From Paraconiothyrium sp. Pb-2020 (Eukaryota > Ascomycota > Dothideomycetes > Pleosporales > Didymosphaeriaceae): a DNA stretch of 64,000 nucleotides. The notes under the pieces were generated by a model, which was given only the letters and a program-made list of their open reading frames with translations, made no database searches and had not been told where the DNA came from. The position numbers and the translations under genes are program-made. Of the stretch, positions 21,695-33,185 are shown one piece after another. Where the stretch lies: the NCBI GenBank assembly GCA_022419385.1, contig JAJUBI010000003.1, positions 1 through 64,000 of the forward strand, in the 5' to 3' direction. The first letter of the stretch is position 1. The number at the start of each line of letters is the position of its first letter.

Positions 21695-24616
21695 ATGCGG
21701 TTCCTGCGGCTTCTCGCAAGCCTTTCGAGCGTCCTGGCCGCGGTCAGGGCAGTCGACAACGGACTGCAAAAAGACGTCACCTGGGACAATGGTAGTCTTC
21801 TCGTCAATGGCGAACGCGTCATTGTTATGAGCGGCGAGTTCCATTATCAACGTCTGCCTGTACCAGAGTTGTGGCTCGATGTCTTTCAAAAATTCAAGGC
21901 CAACGGCATGAACACCGTCAGCTTCTATTTCTTCTGGTCATATCATTCCGCATCTAAGGGTAACTACGATTTCACGACCCCCGGCAAAGACATTCAACGT
22001 TTGTTCGATCTGGCAAAAGAAGCTGGATTGTACGTCATTGCGCGTCCCGGTCCGTACTGCAATGCGGAGACGAATGGAGGAGGTCTGGCGCTATGGGGTA
22101 GTGACGGCAGTATGGGCAGTCTCCGAACATCGGACGAAACATACCATCAGGCGTGGTCCGAATGGATCGCTGAAGTGGGGGCCATTATTGCCAAGAATCA
22201 GATCACCAACGGCGGTCCAGTCATTCTCACTCAGGTCGAGAACGAGCTACAGGAAACCAAGTACGACCCGGACAATACCCTTGTCAAATACATGATACAA
22301 ATTGAAGATGCGTTCAAAGAAGCTGGCTTGATCGTGCCTACTACGCACAATGAGAAGGGTTTCCGCAGTAAGAGTTGGTCGTCAGAGTATAACAACGTCG
22401 GCGGGGCGGTCGACATTTACGGGCTTGACAGCTACCCTGGTGGGATGAGCTGCACCAACCGCGATTCCGGATTCAATCTCCCGTATACCTACTACCAGTG
22501 GTTCCACGATGTATCCCCCTCTCAGCCCCAGTATCTTCCCGAGTTCGAAGGCGGGTACTTCCAGCCATGGGGCGGCTACTTCTACGACACGTGCCAGGCT
22601 GAACACAGTCCTGAGTTCGCCGATGTCTTCTACAAGGGGATCGTTGCGCAGAGAGCTACATTACTCAATCTCTATGTGGCTTTTGGTGGCACGAATTGGG
22701 GTCATAGTGGGGCGCCGGTGGTTTACACCTCCTATGACTACTCTGCACCATTGCGGGAGACGCGCGAAATACAAGACAAGTTCAAACAGTACAAGTTGCT
22801 GACCTTGTTCACCCGCGTGAGCCTAGGCTTGGCTAACACGGTCATGGAAACGAATGGCACGGGTGTTGCCACAGGTAGCACTGATCTTTGGACATGGGTG
22901 CTTAAAAACAAGGAGACAAACGCGAGGTTCTACCTTGTCCCACACAACAGCACAAACTCGCGCTCAGTCACCGACTTCTCCATCACAGTCAATACGTCTG
23001 GAGGCAATACGACGATCCCTGACCTGCAGCTCGCTGGTAGACAAAGCAGATGGGTAGTGACCGACTACTCCATTGGAAAAGAGACATTGTTGTACTCTTC
23101 TGCAGAAGTGTTGACATATAGTCAGTCGGCCGTGGTCTTTTATATGCGACAAGGCCAGACTGGGCAATTCGCCTTCAGAGGTGCTAAGAATGTAACCTTC
23201 AAAGCCTACGGCGCCGACTCTAGGATCCAAGCGACAGCCTCTGGAGATGGGTTCAAATATACCCAAGCTCAAGGCTCGACTGCTGTCGTCTTTTCCAACG
23301 GTGTGTTGGCGTACCTTGTTGACATCCCCACAGCTTGGACCTTTTACGCTCCTCCTACAACATCCGACCCCACGGTGCAGCCCGATGAGCAAGTCTTCGT
23401 TTTTGGCCCTCATCTCGTCCGCTCCGCGAGCGTCCATGGAGATACTGTTTCTATTATTGGAGACAACGTAAATACTACAACAATCGAAGTGTACGCAGGG
23501 AAGAAAGCAAACACTATATCCTGGAACGGTGACAAGCTCACGACTGACAAGACTGCCTATGGCTCGCTGACTGCTAGGATCCCCGGTACCGAGGATCGTC
23601 AAATATCCCTCCCGGCGCTCACCAACTTTAGAGCCGCAGATTCCCTTCCTGAAGCGTCACCTTCGTATAATGACATGAATTGGATTGTGGCAAACAAGAC
23701 GACGACGCTGAGCCCAGTGAAGCCACTTACGCTGCCTGTGCTATTCAGCAGCGATTACAAATTCTACACGGGCGCCAAGGTCTACCGCGGGTACTTCTCT
23801 GGAAGAAATGTCACGAGTGCAAACATCACTGCTCAGGGTGGTGTAGCAGCTGGATGGAATGCATGGCTCAACGGCAAGTTTGTGGGCTACCATCCCGGCA
23901 ACGTATCACTCCAGTCGACCACGGCTACACTCTCCTTCAAAGGCGTCAACTTGACCGACAAGAACGTCTTGACCATAGTCACGGATTACACTGGCCACGA
24001 CCAGACATCTACCGGCCCTGCTGGCGTTGAGAACCCACGTGGGCTCCTTGGTGCACAGCTGCAAGGCGGAACTTTCAGCCAGTGGAAGATCCAGGGCAAC
24101 GCTGGCGGAGAGAAGAACATCGATCCTGTCCGAGGGCCTATGAACGAAGGAGGTCTGTACGGTGAACGCCTCGGATGGCATCTCCCGGGTTTCGATACCT
24201 CCAAGTGGGCAAAGGCGAGCCCGGTCACAGACGGCGTCAAGGGCGCAGGCATAAAGTGGTTCACCACCACATTCAATCTCACCATCGACAGGGATCTAGA
24301 TGTACCGCTCGGCATCGAGGTGGGCGCCTCAGCAGGTACAATTGCACGAGTGTTGCTTTTCGTCAACGGGTATCAGTATGGCAAGTTCGTTCCGCATATT
24401 GGACCTCAGACGCGGTTCCCTATTCCCCCTGGGATCATCAACACCCGCGGTCATAATACGCTCAGTGTGGCGCTGTGGGCGCAGACGGACGCGGGGGCAA
24501 AGTTGAGTACGTTGCAGTTGATTCAGTATGGGAAGTATCAGAGCGGGTTTGCGTTTGACAAGATTGATGGAAAGGCGTTACAGCCTGGGTGGAAGGATAG
24601 GAGTCAGTATGCATAA
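21695..24616 (+). CDS. Secreted GH35 beta-galactosidase
   Basis: Intronless 973-residue enzyme hydrolysing terminal beta-D-galactosides outside the cell. A cleavable signal peptide (about 1-19) precedes the TIM barrel, which carries SGEFHYQRLPVPELW (46-60), ARPGPYCNAE, the acid/base in TQVENE (Glu184) and the nucleophile in LPEFEGG (Glu283). After it come the beta-rich domains typical of fungal GH35 (BetaGal domains 2-4), including the GWNAWLNGKFVG and PLGIEVGA segments near the C-terminus. Length is close to the family norm of about 1000. Several N-x-S/T sites fit a secreted glycoprotein. It looks fully intact. A Zn2Cys6 regulator lies 3 kb downstream, possibly but not demonstrably related. 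Confidence 0.95.
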   Translation: MRFLRLLASLSSVLAAVRAVDNGLQKDVTWDNGSLLVNGERVIVMSGEFHYQRLPVPELWLDVFQKFKANGMNTVSFYFFWSYHSASKGNYDFTTPGKDIQRLFDLAKEAGLYVIARPGPYCNAETNGGGLALWGSDGSMGSLRTSDETYHQAWSEWIAEVGAIIAKNQITNGGPVILTQVENELQETKYDPDNTLVKYMIQIEDAFKEAGLIVPTTHNEKGFRSKSWSSEYNNVGGAVDIYGLDSYPGGMSCTNRDSGFNLPYTYYQWFHDVSPSQPQYLPEFEGGYFQPWGGYFYDTCQAEHSPEFADVFYKGIVAQRATLLNLYVAFGGTNWGHSGAPVVYTSYDYSAPLRETREIQDKFKQYKLLTLFTRVSLGLANTVMETNGTGVATGSTDLWTWVLKNKETNARFYLVPHNSTNSRSVTDFSITVNTSGGNTTIPDLQLAGRQSRWVVTDYSIGKETLLYSSAEVLTYSQSAVVFYMRQGQTGQFAFRGAKNVTFKAYGADSRIQATASGDGFKYTQAQGSTAVVFSNGVLAYLVDIPTAWTFYAPPTTSDPTVQPDEQVFVFGPHLVRSASVHGDTVSIIGDNVNTTTIEVYAGKKANTISWNGDKLTTDKTAYGSLTARIPGTEDRQISLPALTNFRAADSLPEASPSYNDMNWIVANKTTTLSPVKPLTLPVLFSSDYKFYTGAKVYRGYFSGRNVTSANITAQGGVAAGWNAWLNGKFVGYHPGNVSLQSTTATLSFKGVNLTDKNVLTIVTDYTGHDQTSTGPAGVENPRGLLGAQLQGGTFSQWKIQGNAGGEKNIDPVRGPMNEGGLYGERLGWHLPGFDTSKWAKASPVTDGVKGAGIKWFTTTFNLTIDRDLDVPLGIEVGASAGTIARVLLFVNGYQYGKFVPHIGPQTRFPIPPGIINTRGHNTLSVALWAQTDAGAKLSTLQLIQYGKYQSGFAFDKIDGKALQPGWKDRSQYA

Positions 24617-26099
24617 AGTCTCACGGGAGAGATAAATGGCATCATTTCATGTTTGTGATTAACGTTCAAGATCTTTGCTACACTCTTGTAGGGGTCCTGT
24701 AATGCCCAAGATAGCCAGAAATCTATATTCGTCGACGACTGAACGGCATCCTACCAGCCGGCACATCACATCACGTAGGTGATGCACGGGTGAACCATAC
24801 CAGCAGATTACAAGGCATTTCTCTCCGACTGGTAGCGACGAACCATTGTTGTCCTCCAACACTAACATATTGCGAGCATTCAAAGTATAAATACCTTGCC
24901 TCCATGATATCTTCCTTATGCTCGACTTTGTCGGTATGCTCAAGTAGCGGGCGAAGCCGCATGTTACACCCAAAGCGGTGATTTCACCATGGCCTTGCCC
25001 CTTTTGTTACACGGATCCATCGGTTTCGTTTGAATTGTGGCGTGACCAGCTCCGTAATAGCGACAAGTCTTAGCAAAAAAACCGTTTGGGTACTTGGATA
25101 GCACTCCTTCGCTCTAGTCTCTTCCCTACATCATGAATTTCCCATGGACATAAACCTGAGCTGATGGTTTGATGTACGCGAGATACCAAAACAAGGGTCG
25201 GTAAAGCACCATAAAGGTCAGAGCAGAGTTGTCTGGTACATTAGATCGGTCCGAGGGTTTACATGCGTGCCACAGATAGATTGATCCGAGGTTTCTAGTA
25301 GCACCAGATATGTGCGCGGGCAAAATTCGCCGCCTTGCATCACGGGAAGTTCGAGGAGTGGCATGCCTTCTATCCTAGGTGCTTGGCAGGGTTCAAGGAT
25401 TGATGAGTGTGATCTCGATTCTGACCATCTCGTCTCCGTCCGCGGAAGCGAGATCTCATCATTCCGACGTCATTTAGCTCCTTCGCCACATATATATATC
25501 AGAGCAGCACAGGAGGCCCGCGCATGCAATTGCCACAGTGCCGACTTCACAATCGGCTATATATGGCTCCTGCTGGATTGAAGTTGGAGGTCGTTGCTTC
25601 CTCACCTGAGCATGCATACACACCTTCACTAACCCCGGGCGAGACGTTCAGGATCTGTGGCAGCGCGAACTCTTCGCACTATAACGACCAAGGCGCGTGC
25701 GCTCATCTGTGCCCTCTTCCTCTAGAGCTTGCAAGTAACTGTCCCAGTGCTTTAGCGAGCGCCCCATCTGCGTGCGCTGTCTCGACCACGGCATCGACCA
25801 TGAAGATGCGAAAGCGGCCATGCATTACCTACAAAAAAAGTTTTTGACCGTGAAGAATAGGAAATTCGAAGACCCACTACAAGACGTGTCCAAAATTAAT
25901 TGTATGGAGATGGGCCTTACGCAAAAGAGATATTCGGACGGCTCCTATTGGCCAAGAACGTGACAAAAAATTGAAAGCTCCAAGACAGGGCGCATTTCCT
26001 GCGTCTCATTCTGCATTTCGGTGTGCCACGATTCCACACGTAGAACACATCGACAGCGACCCTTGCCTATGCAGTAGCGTCAAGTTGCAAGCAACATCC
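24617..26099. other. Intergenic without recognisable gene
   Basis: Only short unconvincing frames on both strands. A small low-GC stretch occurs near 25840-25900. No repeat, RNA or promoter feature could be assigned. Confidence 0.45.
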
Positions 26100-26820
26100 G
26101 TTATACAGCACAATTGCCGGCGATGGCGTTTTGAACCTCAATTCTGTTCATCGTTCTCTGTCCAAGATGGACTTACCTTCACCCATTCATCGCGCACGGA
26201 ACTTCCACCTGGGACATGGCCTACGGGTTGCCTTGCAAACATGGAGATTTTGATTACCCTCGTAAGCACCACCAGCCACTCTTCCGTCCCCACTAACCTA
26301 ATTAGGTAATCTTCCCTTACACAGAGCTAAGGCGAGACGACGCCTGGGCGCATTGCTCTTCTCAAATGGTAAGACGATTATTCGGGAGGAAATGCAAGAG
26401 TTAGCATCTCCGACCGTCAGGCTTTCTCCTATTCCATCCTAGGGCGATACCTATCCGGCCCGAGATTGCGGTGAGACGTACCGCCGTCACCGAGACGACA
26501 TGATACCTCGTCCTCATCTAGGGTGAGAAGGCCGAGTACAGAAGACAGTACGAGGAGATCCACACTCAACGGGGGAACCTTGCGAGGAGTTTACGGCACG
26601 GAGGGGTTTTCACTCCTGGATCGCTTTTGGAAAAGGCCTTGATGTTTTACCGGGCACCGTCCGGAGAGCGATTAGGCTGCCGACGCGTCGTCGGAACCAT
26701 ACGAGATCACGTCCGGATGCATCCCTAGGGCGGCTACTACCACGACTTCAAGAGCCATGGTTTAGGCCTGCACAACCAGGATCTCTTGATCAAATTATCC
26801 GCAGGACCCTATCGAGGGGA
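26100..26820 (+). pseudogene. Unrecognised degenerate coding-like stretch
   Basis: Plus-strand segments look protein-coding but are broken. WDMAYGLPCKHGDFDYP ends at an intron-like GTAAGC...AATTAG (26262-26305), followed by IFPYTELRRDDAWAHCSSQM. Two more GT-AG blocks follow, and then an open stretch from about 26521 to 26725 containing KAEYRRQYEEI, LARSLRHGGVFTPGSLLEKA and GCRRVVGTIRDHVRMHP, ended by a stop. I do not recognise the family. The arrangement suggests a multi-intron gene that has decayed. It may also be chance, so confidence is low. Confidence 0.3.
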
Positions 26821-27695
26821 CGCTAATCCTCTGGTATAACACACCAAGCAAATTATCATGGTTCCGGCTTGGAATGCGAACCAGGGGATTTCAACGCTCG
26901 AAGAACCTTCGTCCATCGCTTCAGCTGGTATCCTGATCGATTGAAGTTTCCGCAACGTGCACAGAACTTCATCCTGGAAGCTGGTCCGGATACCCGATGC
27001 TAAAAGATACAACGCTCTAACACGATTCCAGGTTTTCACTCGCTGACAAATGCGGGTCTTGTCTAAACGGTTCCAAAAGATGGATGGGATTCGGAGCGGT
27101 GGTGTACGCAAGCTTGCGCTAGAGCCAAACCGTATGACGGTCCAAACGACGCCTACCGTCTGCTGCCATCGTAGGCAGCATGTCAAACTTACCGACCAAC
27201 ACGAGTACGTAAAGGACGATTCTATATTCTGACGAATGCACCGGGACGCGTTCTGAAGCGGCGTGTGGGCAGCTTTGGGAGACTTCGCCCCTCAGGTAAC
27301 CCTCGGCACTTATGCCCTGCCAATCACAATGTTCAATGGACTGTGTGAACAACGACAAAGACTGTTCTGGCCATGGCAAAGAATTTCCTAGAGCTTGCAA
27401 TGAGCGTCTAGACCATAGGTGATCGCTGATGTTTTACTAAACAGCTACAATGCTGCCCGTTGCCATCCCCAGGCGATAATGTTAATCGACGCTGCTCTAC
27501 CGCGTTACTCCATGCCGCCGCAGAGCTCCTAGCGGCCCTCTCCCTTGGCACTCACCGGAGGTCGAACGTTATTATTGCACCGCGCTTGCCTTTTGAGTAG
27601 TTCCGCCATCATTACGTCTCCGCCACCCTTCGGTCTGAACGCCATTTCGCCACGACTTGCCTCCTTGGCCTCTTCATCGATGCGCATCAGGCTGC
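26821..27695. other. Intergenic, upstream of the Zn2Cys6 gene
   Basis: No supported gene; a 125-codon minus frame (26809-27186) has no recognisable motif and probably shadows degraded plus-strand sequence. The promoter of the regulator at 27696 should lie in the last few hundred bases. Confidence 0.45.
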
Positions 27696-30330
27696 ATGGC
27701 TTCCTCTACCTCGCAAGAGGTGCAGTCGGAGCGTCCGCCTAGGGTGCCGATTTCACGACTTCAGAGAAACTGGGGCGACGATGCGCAGCGTAGAGCGTCT
27801 CGACGCACTTCTACAGCGCGAGCCTCACGAGCCTGTGTGAGATGTCATGCGCGCAAAGTGCGATGCGACGGAGGAGAACCACAATGCCGAAACTGCATAG
27901 GAAGCGACGACCCCTGTGTTTACATGGAGAGTCGCAGAAACCGCCTCAAGACGTTAGCCGCTCTCTTCGAGGCAAAACAAGGATTAAAGGATGTTGACTG
28001 CTAGCAGCGCCACGGAGCACAACCAGGACATGATTGATCTGCTCAGGGATCTTCATGCCTTCGTTCCCGAAGCGAAGAAACGGCAAATAGATGACTTGCT
28101 GGGTCGAGTGCGTCATAGATAATATGTCCCTTTGTAGGACGAGCTAACAGAACACAGGTCGTCCCCGACGTGTCCACTACGGCTCCTACACTAGGGTTAC
28201 GAGAGTCACCCGATGTTAGGGAGACACCAGGAGAAAACAGCGTTTCCGCCGAAGTTGGCTCAAACGATGAAACTGATATGATTGACGAGAACCTAGTTGA
28301 GAACCAAGATTTCTTAGCGACTGGTTTTGTTGGCAAAAGCTCCGAAGTCCAATGGCTGCGGCGTTTGCAACGAGAGACAGAAGTTCAAGACCATGTCCCG
28401 TCCGTAGAGGACGGTCCATACGGACCTCCCGGTAACAGCTCAGAGGCTCTTCACGGTCGCATGGAAGCCTTCGATCGGCGTAGACAGCAACAGCCTAAGG
28501 CTCCCGAACCAGTCCATACCTCTACGTTCTACCTAGATCTAGAACCAATCGAGGTGGACTTTTCCACAAGTCAATACGAGTTGCCCTCCATGGCGAGTGC
28601 GCAGACGCTCGTCGACAGCTATATGAACACTGTGCAGGATACGTTTCCAATCCTCTCGAAATCTGATTTTACAAGCGAGGTTCACCAATATTATGCGTCC
28701 GTCTCCCAAGGGACGCCTTCTATCCCACCACAAACTTGGTTGGCGATATTGAACCTTGTGTTTGCCATTGGGGCCAAGCATGCCCAAATGTTGCAGACGA
28801 ACTGGCTAGGGGATGGCCAGGACCATATCGTCTATCAATCTCGTGCACAAATGTTGGGCATAAGCGGACCTGCTCTAGTCTCCCATCCAGACCCCATGCA
28901 TGTTCAACTGAGTGCTCTTCTTGCCTTTTACTTATTCTCTGTCGGCCGCGCCAATAGGTAAAGCGGACCGTATCTGCTAGGTATCTCTTGCTAATGATCA
29001 AACACGTAGGGCCTGGGTGGTTATGGGCACCGCTCTCCGTTATGCGCACGCGCTCGGTCTACACGTTCGAAACGAAGACCCCACCGCCTCCGTGAACAAA
29101 AAGGAAACTCTAGTGCACATATGGTGGGCGCTATACACCCTCGAAGTGAAACTAAGTTCAGTCGTCGGTCGGCCAAGCTTTGCCTCCAAAGATTTCTGCT
29201 CCGTGCCTTTTCCACTGCCCGTAAACATGGAGCAATTGGTGGACGAAAAGCTGGCGTCCCGGCTCTATGAGCAATTTAGAGCCGCCGGAATGCACCTTCA
29301 CTCTATTGAGACCAAACCTGCGACCTTTGAGCCCGCAAATGCAGGCTCATTCCTAAAAGCCATTGTCCAGATCAGCATCATTACGCAAAGAACCATGGTT
29401 GAACTGTATCCTGTCCGAGTGGTTACGCGCTCCTGGAAGGAAATGCGAGTCGGGATCGCTAGCTGCCACGAACAGCTCGAGATGTGGTCATCGTCTTTAC
29501 CCTTGGCCTTCCACTTCACCCAACCGAGCGTCGGTGCAACAAGGTTCCCACGCGAACACTTCATTCTCAAATTCTACTATTTAGGAACGAAAATGCTCGT
29601 GACGCGGCCTTGCTTGTGTAGACTCGATGCTCGCATTTCGAACCAGACGAAAGCTTCAGACGACGTCAGCAAGACAATGGCTCGGGATTGCGTTGACGCA
29701 GCCAAGGCCGTGGCAGATATCTTGCCAGACCAAGTGGATTTGCATTTCCTCGTCCAGGCTTGTCCTTGGTGGTCTATGGTCCACTATCTTATGCAAGCTC
29801 TCACGGTTCTGCTGCTAGAGATGTCTTATGGCACAGTCTATTTCCCCAAAGATGGACAAGAGATTATGCCATCAACGAAGAAGCTACTCCGGTGGTTGAG
29901 AGCAATGAAGGAGAATGACCCACTCGCACAGCGTGCGCACACGATAGCTTTCGAACTGGTTCAAAGGGTGGCTTCACAAAGCCATGTGAACATCGCAGAT
30001 TTGCTGGGAGAGGAGTTTGCAAGCCGTGCAGCTGCGCAAGCGTCCGGTTTTGACGATCCCTTTAGGAGGAGCGGCCATGTAAAGGGCTATCTAAACTCAA
30101 CGGGAGAGCCATCGGTTCGAGAAGAGCAACACGGGAGTGGCGGCCATGGCATGCACCCGGCCATGTTCGCAGCCCCAGCTGAAGAACATTATCCTTGGCC
30201 GCCGTTTGCGAATACACCAGGAACGCATTTCTCGAACCCGCCGTCCTCTGGTGTTTCTTATGGTAACATGGTTACGACTGTTTGTAACGAGCAGGATGCG
30301 GGTCCATCCAATGACGATACCCTTGGTTAG
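27696..30330 (+). CDS. Zn2Cys6 transcription factor with fungal-specific regulatory domain
   Basis: Four exons: 27696-27952, 28008-28107, 28158-28957 and 29010-30330, 825 residues. The introns are 55, 50 and 52 nt. The binuclear zinc cluster has Cys47, 50, 57, 64, 67 and 74 (C-x2-C-x6-C-x6-C-x2-C-x6-C). Splicing the first intron (GTTAGC...TAGCAG) joins NRLKT to ATEHNQDMIDLLRDL, the coiled linker expected after the cluster; without it the frame stops. The fungal_trans regulatory domain spans about 290-560 with YMNTVQDTFPIL, GRANRAWVVMGTALRYAHAL and KKETLVHIWWALYTLE. It acts as a nuclear DNA-binding regulator, target unknown. It follows the beta-galactosidase on the same strand, so a sugar regulon is possible but unproven. 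The ATG at 27696 was preferred to the upstream in-frame codon at 27657. Confidence 0.88.
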
Positions 30331-30681
30331 GATCTCGGGTAGGCATGATATTGAATGATGGTCATTCTGCGTCTTTTTGCGTGTGGGTACAGGAGTGGCA
30401 GGATTAAGTACTCAGAGACAATATTCTTACGTAATAGCTTTTTACTAAAAGTTTGTTTCATCTTTCAAGAGACTTTTTATACTCAGTCTACAGTCTTATA
30501 TCCAAGACCCAAGATTTGCCAAGAGCGGCTTGAACTTTACCTCTCGCAGTGCCCTCGCCGGACGGTCTTGGCCGTCGATCGGCGGTCATGCCCAGCCCGC
30601 CCCCACAATTTGGAAGGCGCGCGTCGCCCATCCTCGGCACTCCACCAACATTGACACTCAATCTCACCGGAAACTTACATC
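30331..30681. other. Intergenic, promoter of the exchanger gene
   Basis: 351 bases between two co-oriented genes. No coding signal; a CACTCAATCTCACC-type leader sits directly before the ATG at 30682. Confidence 0.5.
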
Positions 30682-32178
30682 ATGCCTTCAAACCATGAAT
30701 CGACGCCCTTGCTGCACCACCTCGTCCCATCGCACATCCACCCAGATGGTGAGAGCGGCCGAAGCGGCTTCCACCCGAAGCATTTCCTCAGGGTCTCATG
30801 GCGTAGCGGCTCCAACATTGCCAAATACGTGAACCTCCTCTGGCCTCTGGTCCCGGTGGCCATCATTCTGGCAATTGTTACGCCGGGACTTCCTCTCCTC
30901 GTTTTCGCCTTTAGCTATGCTGCCATGATCCCAGTAGCCAATCTGCTGGGCTTCGCGGGCCAAGAATTTGCACGAAAGATGCCGAAAGTATCTGGTATCT
31001 TGATAGAGACATCGTTCGGCTCCATCGTCGAGATCATCTTGTTTCTGGTGCTCATTGTCAAGCACAGCTCAGCCGAGGGCTCGTCTGAACATGGAAACCT
31101 CATCCCCGTGATCCAAGCGGCTATTCTTGGATCTATCCTGACGAATCTGCTGCTGTGTCTAGGTGCATGTTTCTACGTCGGCGGTCTACGACAGGCGAGT
31201 CAAAAGTTCCATGCTTCCATCAGCGAGGTGGGAACGGGGCTGTTGTGCGTGGCAGGCTTCGGATTACTTATCCCAAGCGCGTACTACAGTGCGCTCAAGG
31301 GCTCTGCTGTTCCGGTAGCGATCGGCCACCACACGTTCACCGAGGCGGTTCTCCAACACAACACACTCAAGATCAGTCAGGTGACTTCTATCCTGCTGAT
31401 CATCGCTTTTGGAATGTGAGTTCGAGCCTAGACGAAGGCCATGGCAACATCAACTAACACGACGCGCAGTTTCATCTTCTACAACGCGCGCTCACAACAC
31501 TCCATCTTTGACGAGGTATTGGAAGCCGACGAACACCACGACCTAGACCGCTCCGAGGACCTCGCAAAGCCGAAGTTCACTTTGACCGAGTGCATCGTCG
31601 CGCTGGTGCTTTCTCTGGTGCTTGTGACGCTGCTCGCAGTGTTTCTCGTCGAGCGCATCGAAGACGTGGTTGAGGCGGGTGTGCCGGATCAGTTCCTGGG
31701 TTTGATCCTGCTCCCGCTTGTGGAGAAGGCGGCGGAGCATCTCACTGCTGTTGATGAAGCGTGGGACGGACAGATAGTAAGTCACACTCATGTCATCTCA
31801 TACGATGATGGCGCTAATGTATATTGTCACGTAGAACTTTGCTCTTTTCCACTGCATCGGGCCTTCTATCCAGACGGCGCTGTTCAATGCGCCTTTGGTC
31901 GTCATTGTCGGCTGGATCTTGGGCAAGGATATGGATCTCAACTTCGAGATCTTCATGATTGTGCTGCTCGTGCTTTCTATTGTTGTCGTGGGCAACTTTT
32001 TGCGAGACGGAGAGTCGAACTATCTGGAAGGTGCTCTGCTGATTGTAAGTGTATCGCCGAGGAATAGGGAATGTGGCTAACGGTGTGGTAGATCATCTAT
32101 ATCATTATTGCGGTTGCTTCGTGGTACTATCCCAATCCTGATGTGGCGACGTCGAATGGGCTTGCAAAAGCGTCGTAG
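30682..32178 (+). CDS. CAX-type vacuolar cation/H+ exchanger with degenerate motifs
   Basis: Four exons: 30682-31415, 31470-31776, 31835-32044 and 32092-32178, 445 residues; introns of 54, 58 and 47 nt with GT-AG ends. About ten to eleven hydrophobic helices and an acidic central loop (DEVLEADEHHDLDRSED) give the Ca2+/cation antiporter layout. The C-terminal helices end NPDVATSNGLAKAS. CAX proteins move Ca2+ or other cations into the vacuole against protons, using two inverted GNA/GNAAEH-type repeats. Here repeat 1 reads ETSFGSIVEI in place of GNATEL, and repeat 2 reads PLVEKAAEHLTAVDEAW in place of PLVGNAAEHVTA. The conserved Gly-Asn is therefore altered in both, so ion selectivity or activity may differ. 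The gene is otherwise intact. Confidence 0.85.
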
Positions 32179-33185
32179 TTGGAATTGGCTGGGACCTGGA
32201 GCTAGTGTCAATTGTCGTAGTGTCGGATCCGTTTGTCTTGCGGTACGATGAGAACTTGATGTAGAATATCCAGCAGCTGTCCTTGAAGGCGTTGAAGCCA
32301 TTCATCTGCCAAGATGGAACCATGTAAGGAGGAAAGGTGCTGCAAGCAGGAAGTGCAATAAACCTCATTGTTGGACCCAAGGACCAGGTCGCCGGATGGG
32401 ACTGTCTTGGGCATGTGCTAGATGTCGCTGGGTTGCCTTATGGGACCGTATTCATTCCTACTTGGGTAGTAAGCTGGGTAAAGAGGCATGTAAGATAAGC
32501 TCGAGTCAGGGACCATCAGTGCTATGTTCGTGTAAGCCTTCGGTTGTAATTTTTGCGCTCCAATGGCCGCACAAGAGTCCCTGGATGGACAAGGCCCAGT
32601 CCCAGCGGCGTGGCCGAGGAAGCTTGAGCCTGCGGCGCGGGTCTTCGCAGAGCTTCGGCGGTGTTGTTATCGCCCTCGCGTGCACGCAATTCCCACTCGT
32701 CGTTCGCGCCTTCCTAAAGTGCAGCTAGCGCGATGGCGTTCCTGCCCGCGCCGTTGCTCCCATCAAATGGCTGCCCATGTCACCAACTTGGCGATGCAGG
32801 CGTAATATCCATCGACCGCGACCAAGCTCCAACAAGCATGGAGCCGCTGAGGGCCAAGCGCGAGGGCTTCGGATCTGCCAGGTACCTGCCCGGAATGCAA
32901 GGGATACGGGGCGGGGTCGTCGGGGTCGTTGTGGCGGTTGCTGCAGACCTGCCTTGTACAGCATGGCCATCAGCGATTGCGCATGTTACCGGGTCAGCGC
33001 GCGCGGGAAGAGGACGCTGGGTAGATTGTCACGGGCATTGCGTCGTTTGACGCGACAACATAAAGTGAGTGACGCCGCCGCCGCAGAGCCCAGGTGAAGC
33101 AGGAGCCGTGGCCAAGCGAGCGTTGTTTGTTGTTCTCGCACAACCTCACCTTCGCTGCAACTGCACGTAACACGCTCCATCCACC
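32179..33185. other. Intergenic without recognisable gene
   Basis: About 1 kb, GC-rich towards the right end, with overlapping short frames on both strands and no family motif. The promoter of the sedolisin gene lies at its right edge. Confidence 0.5.
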
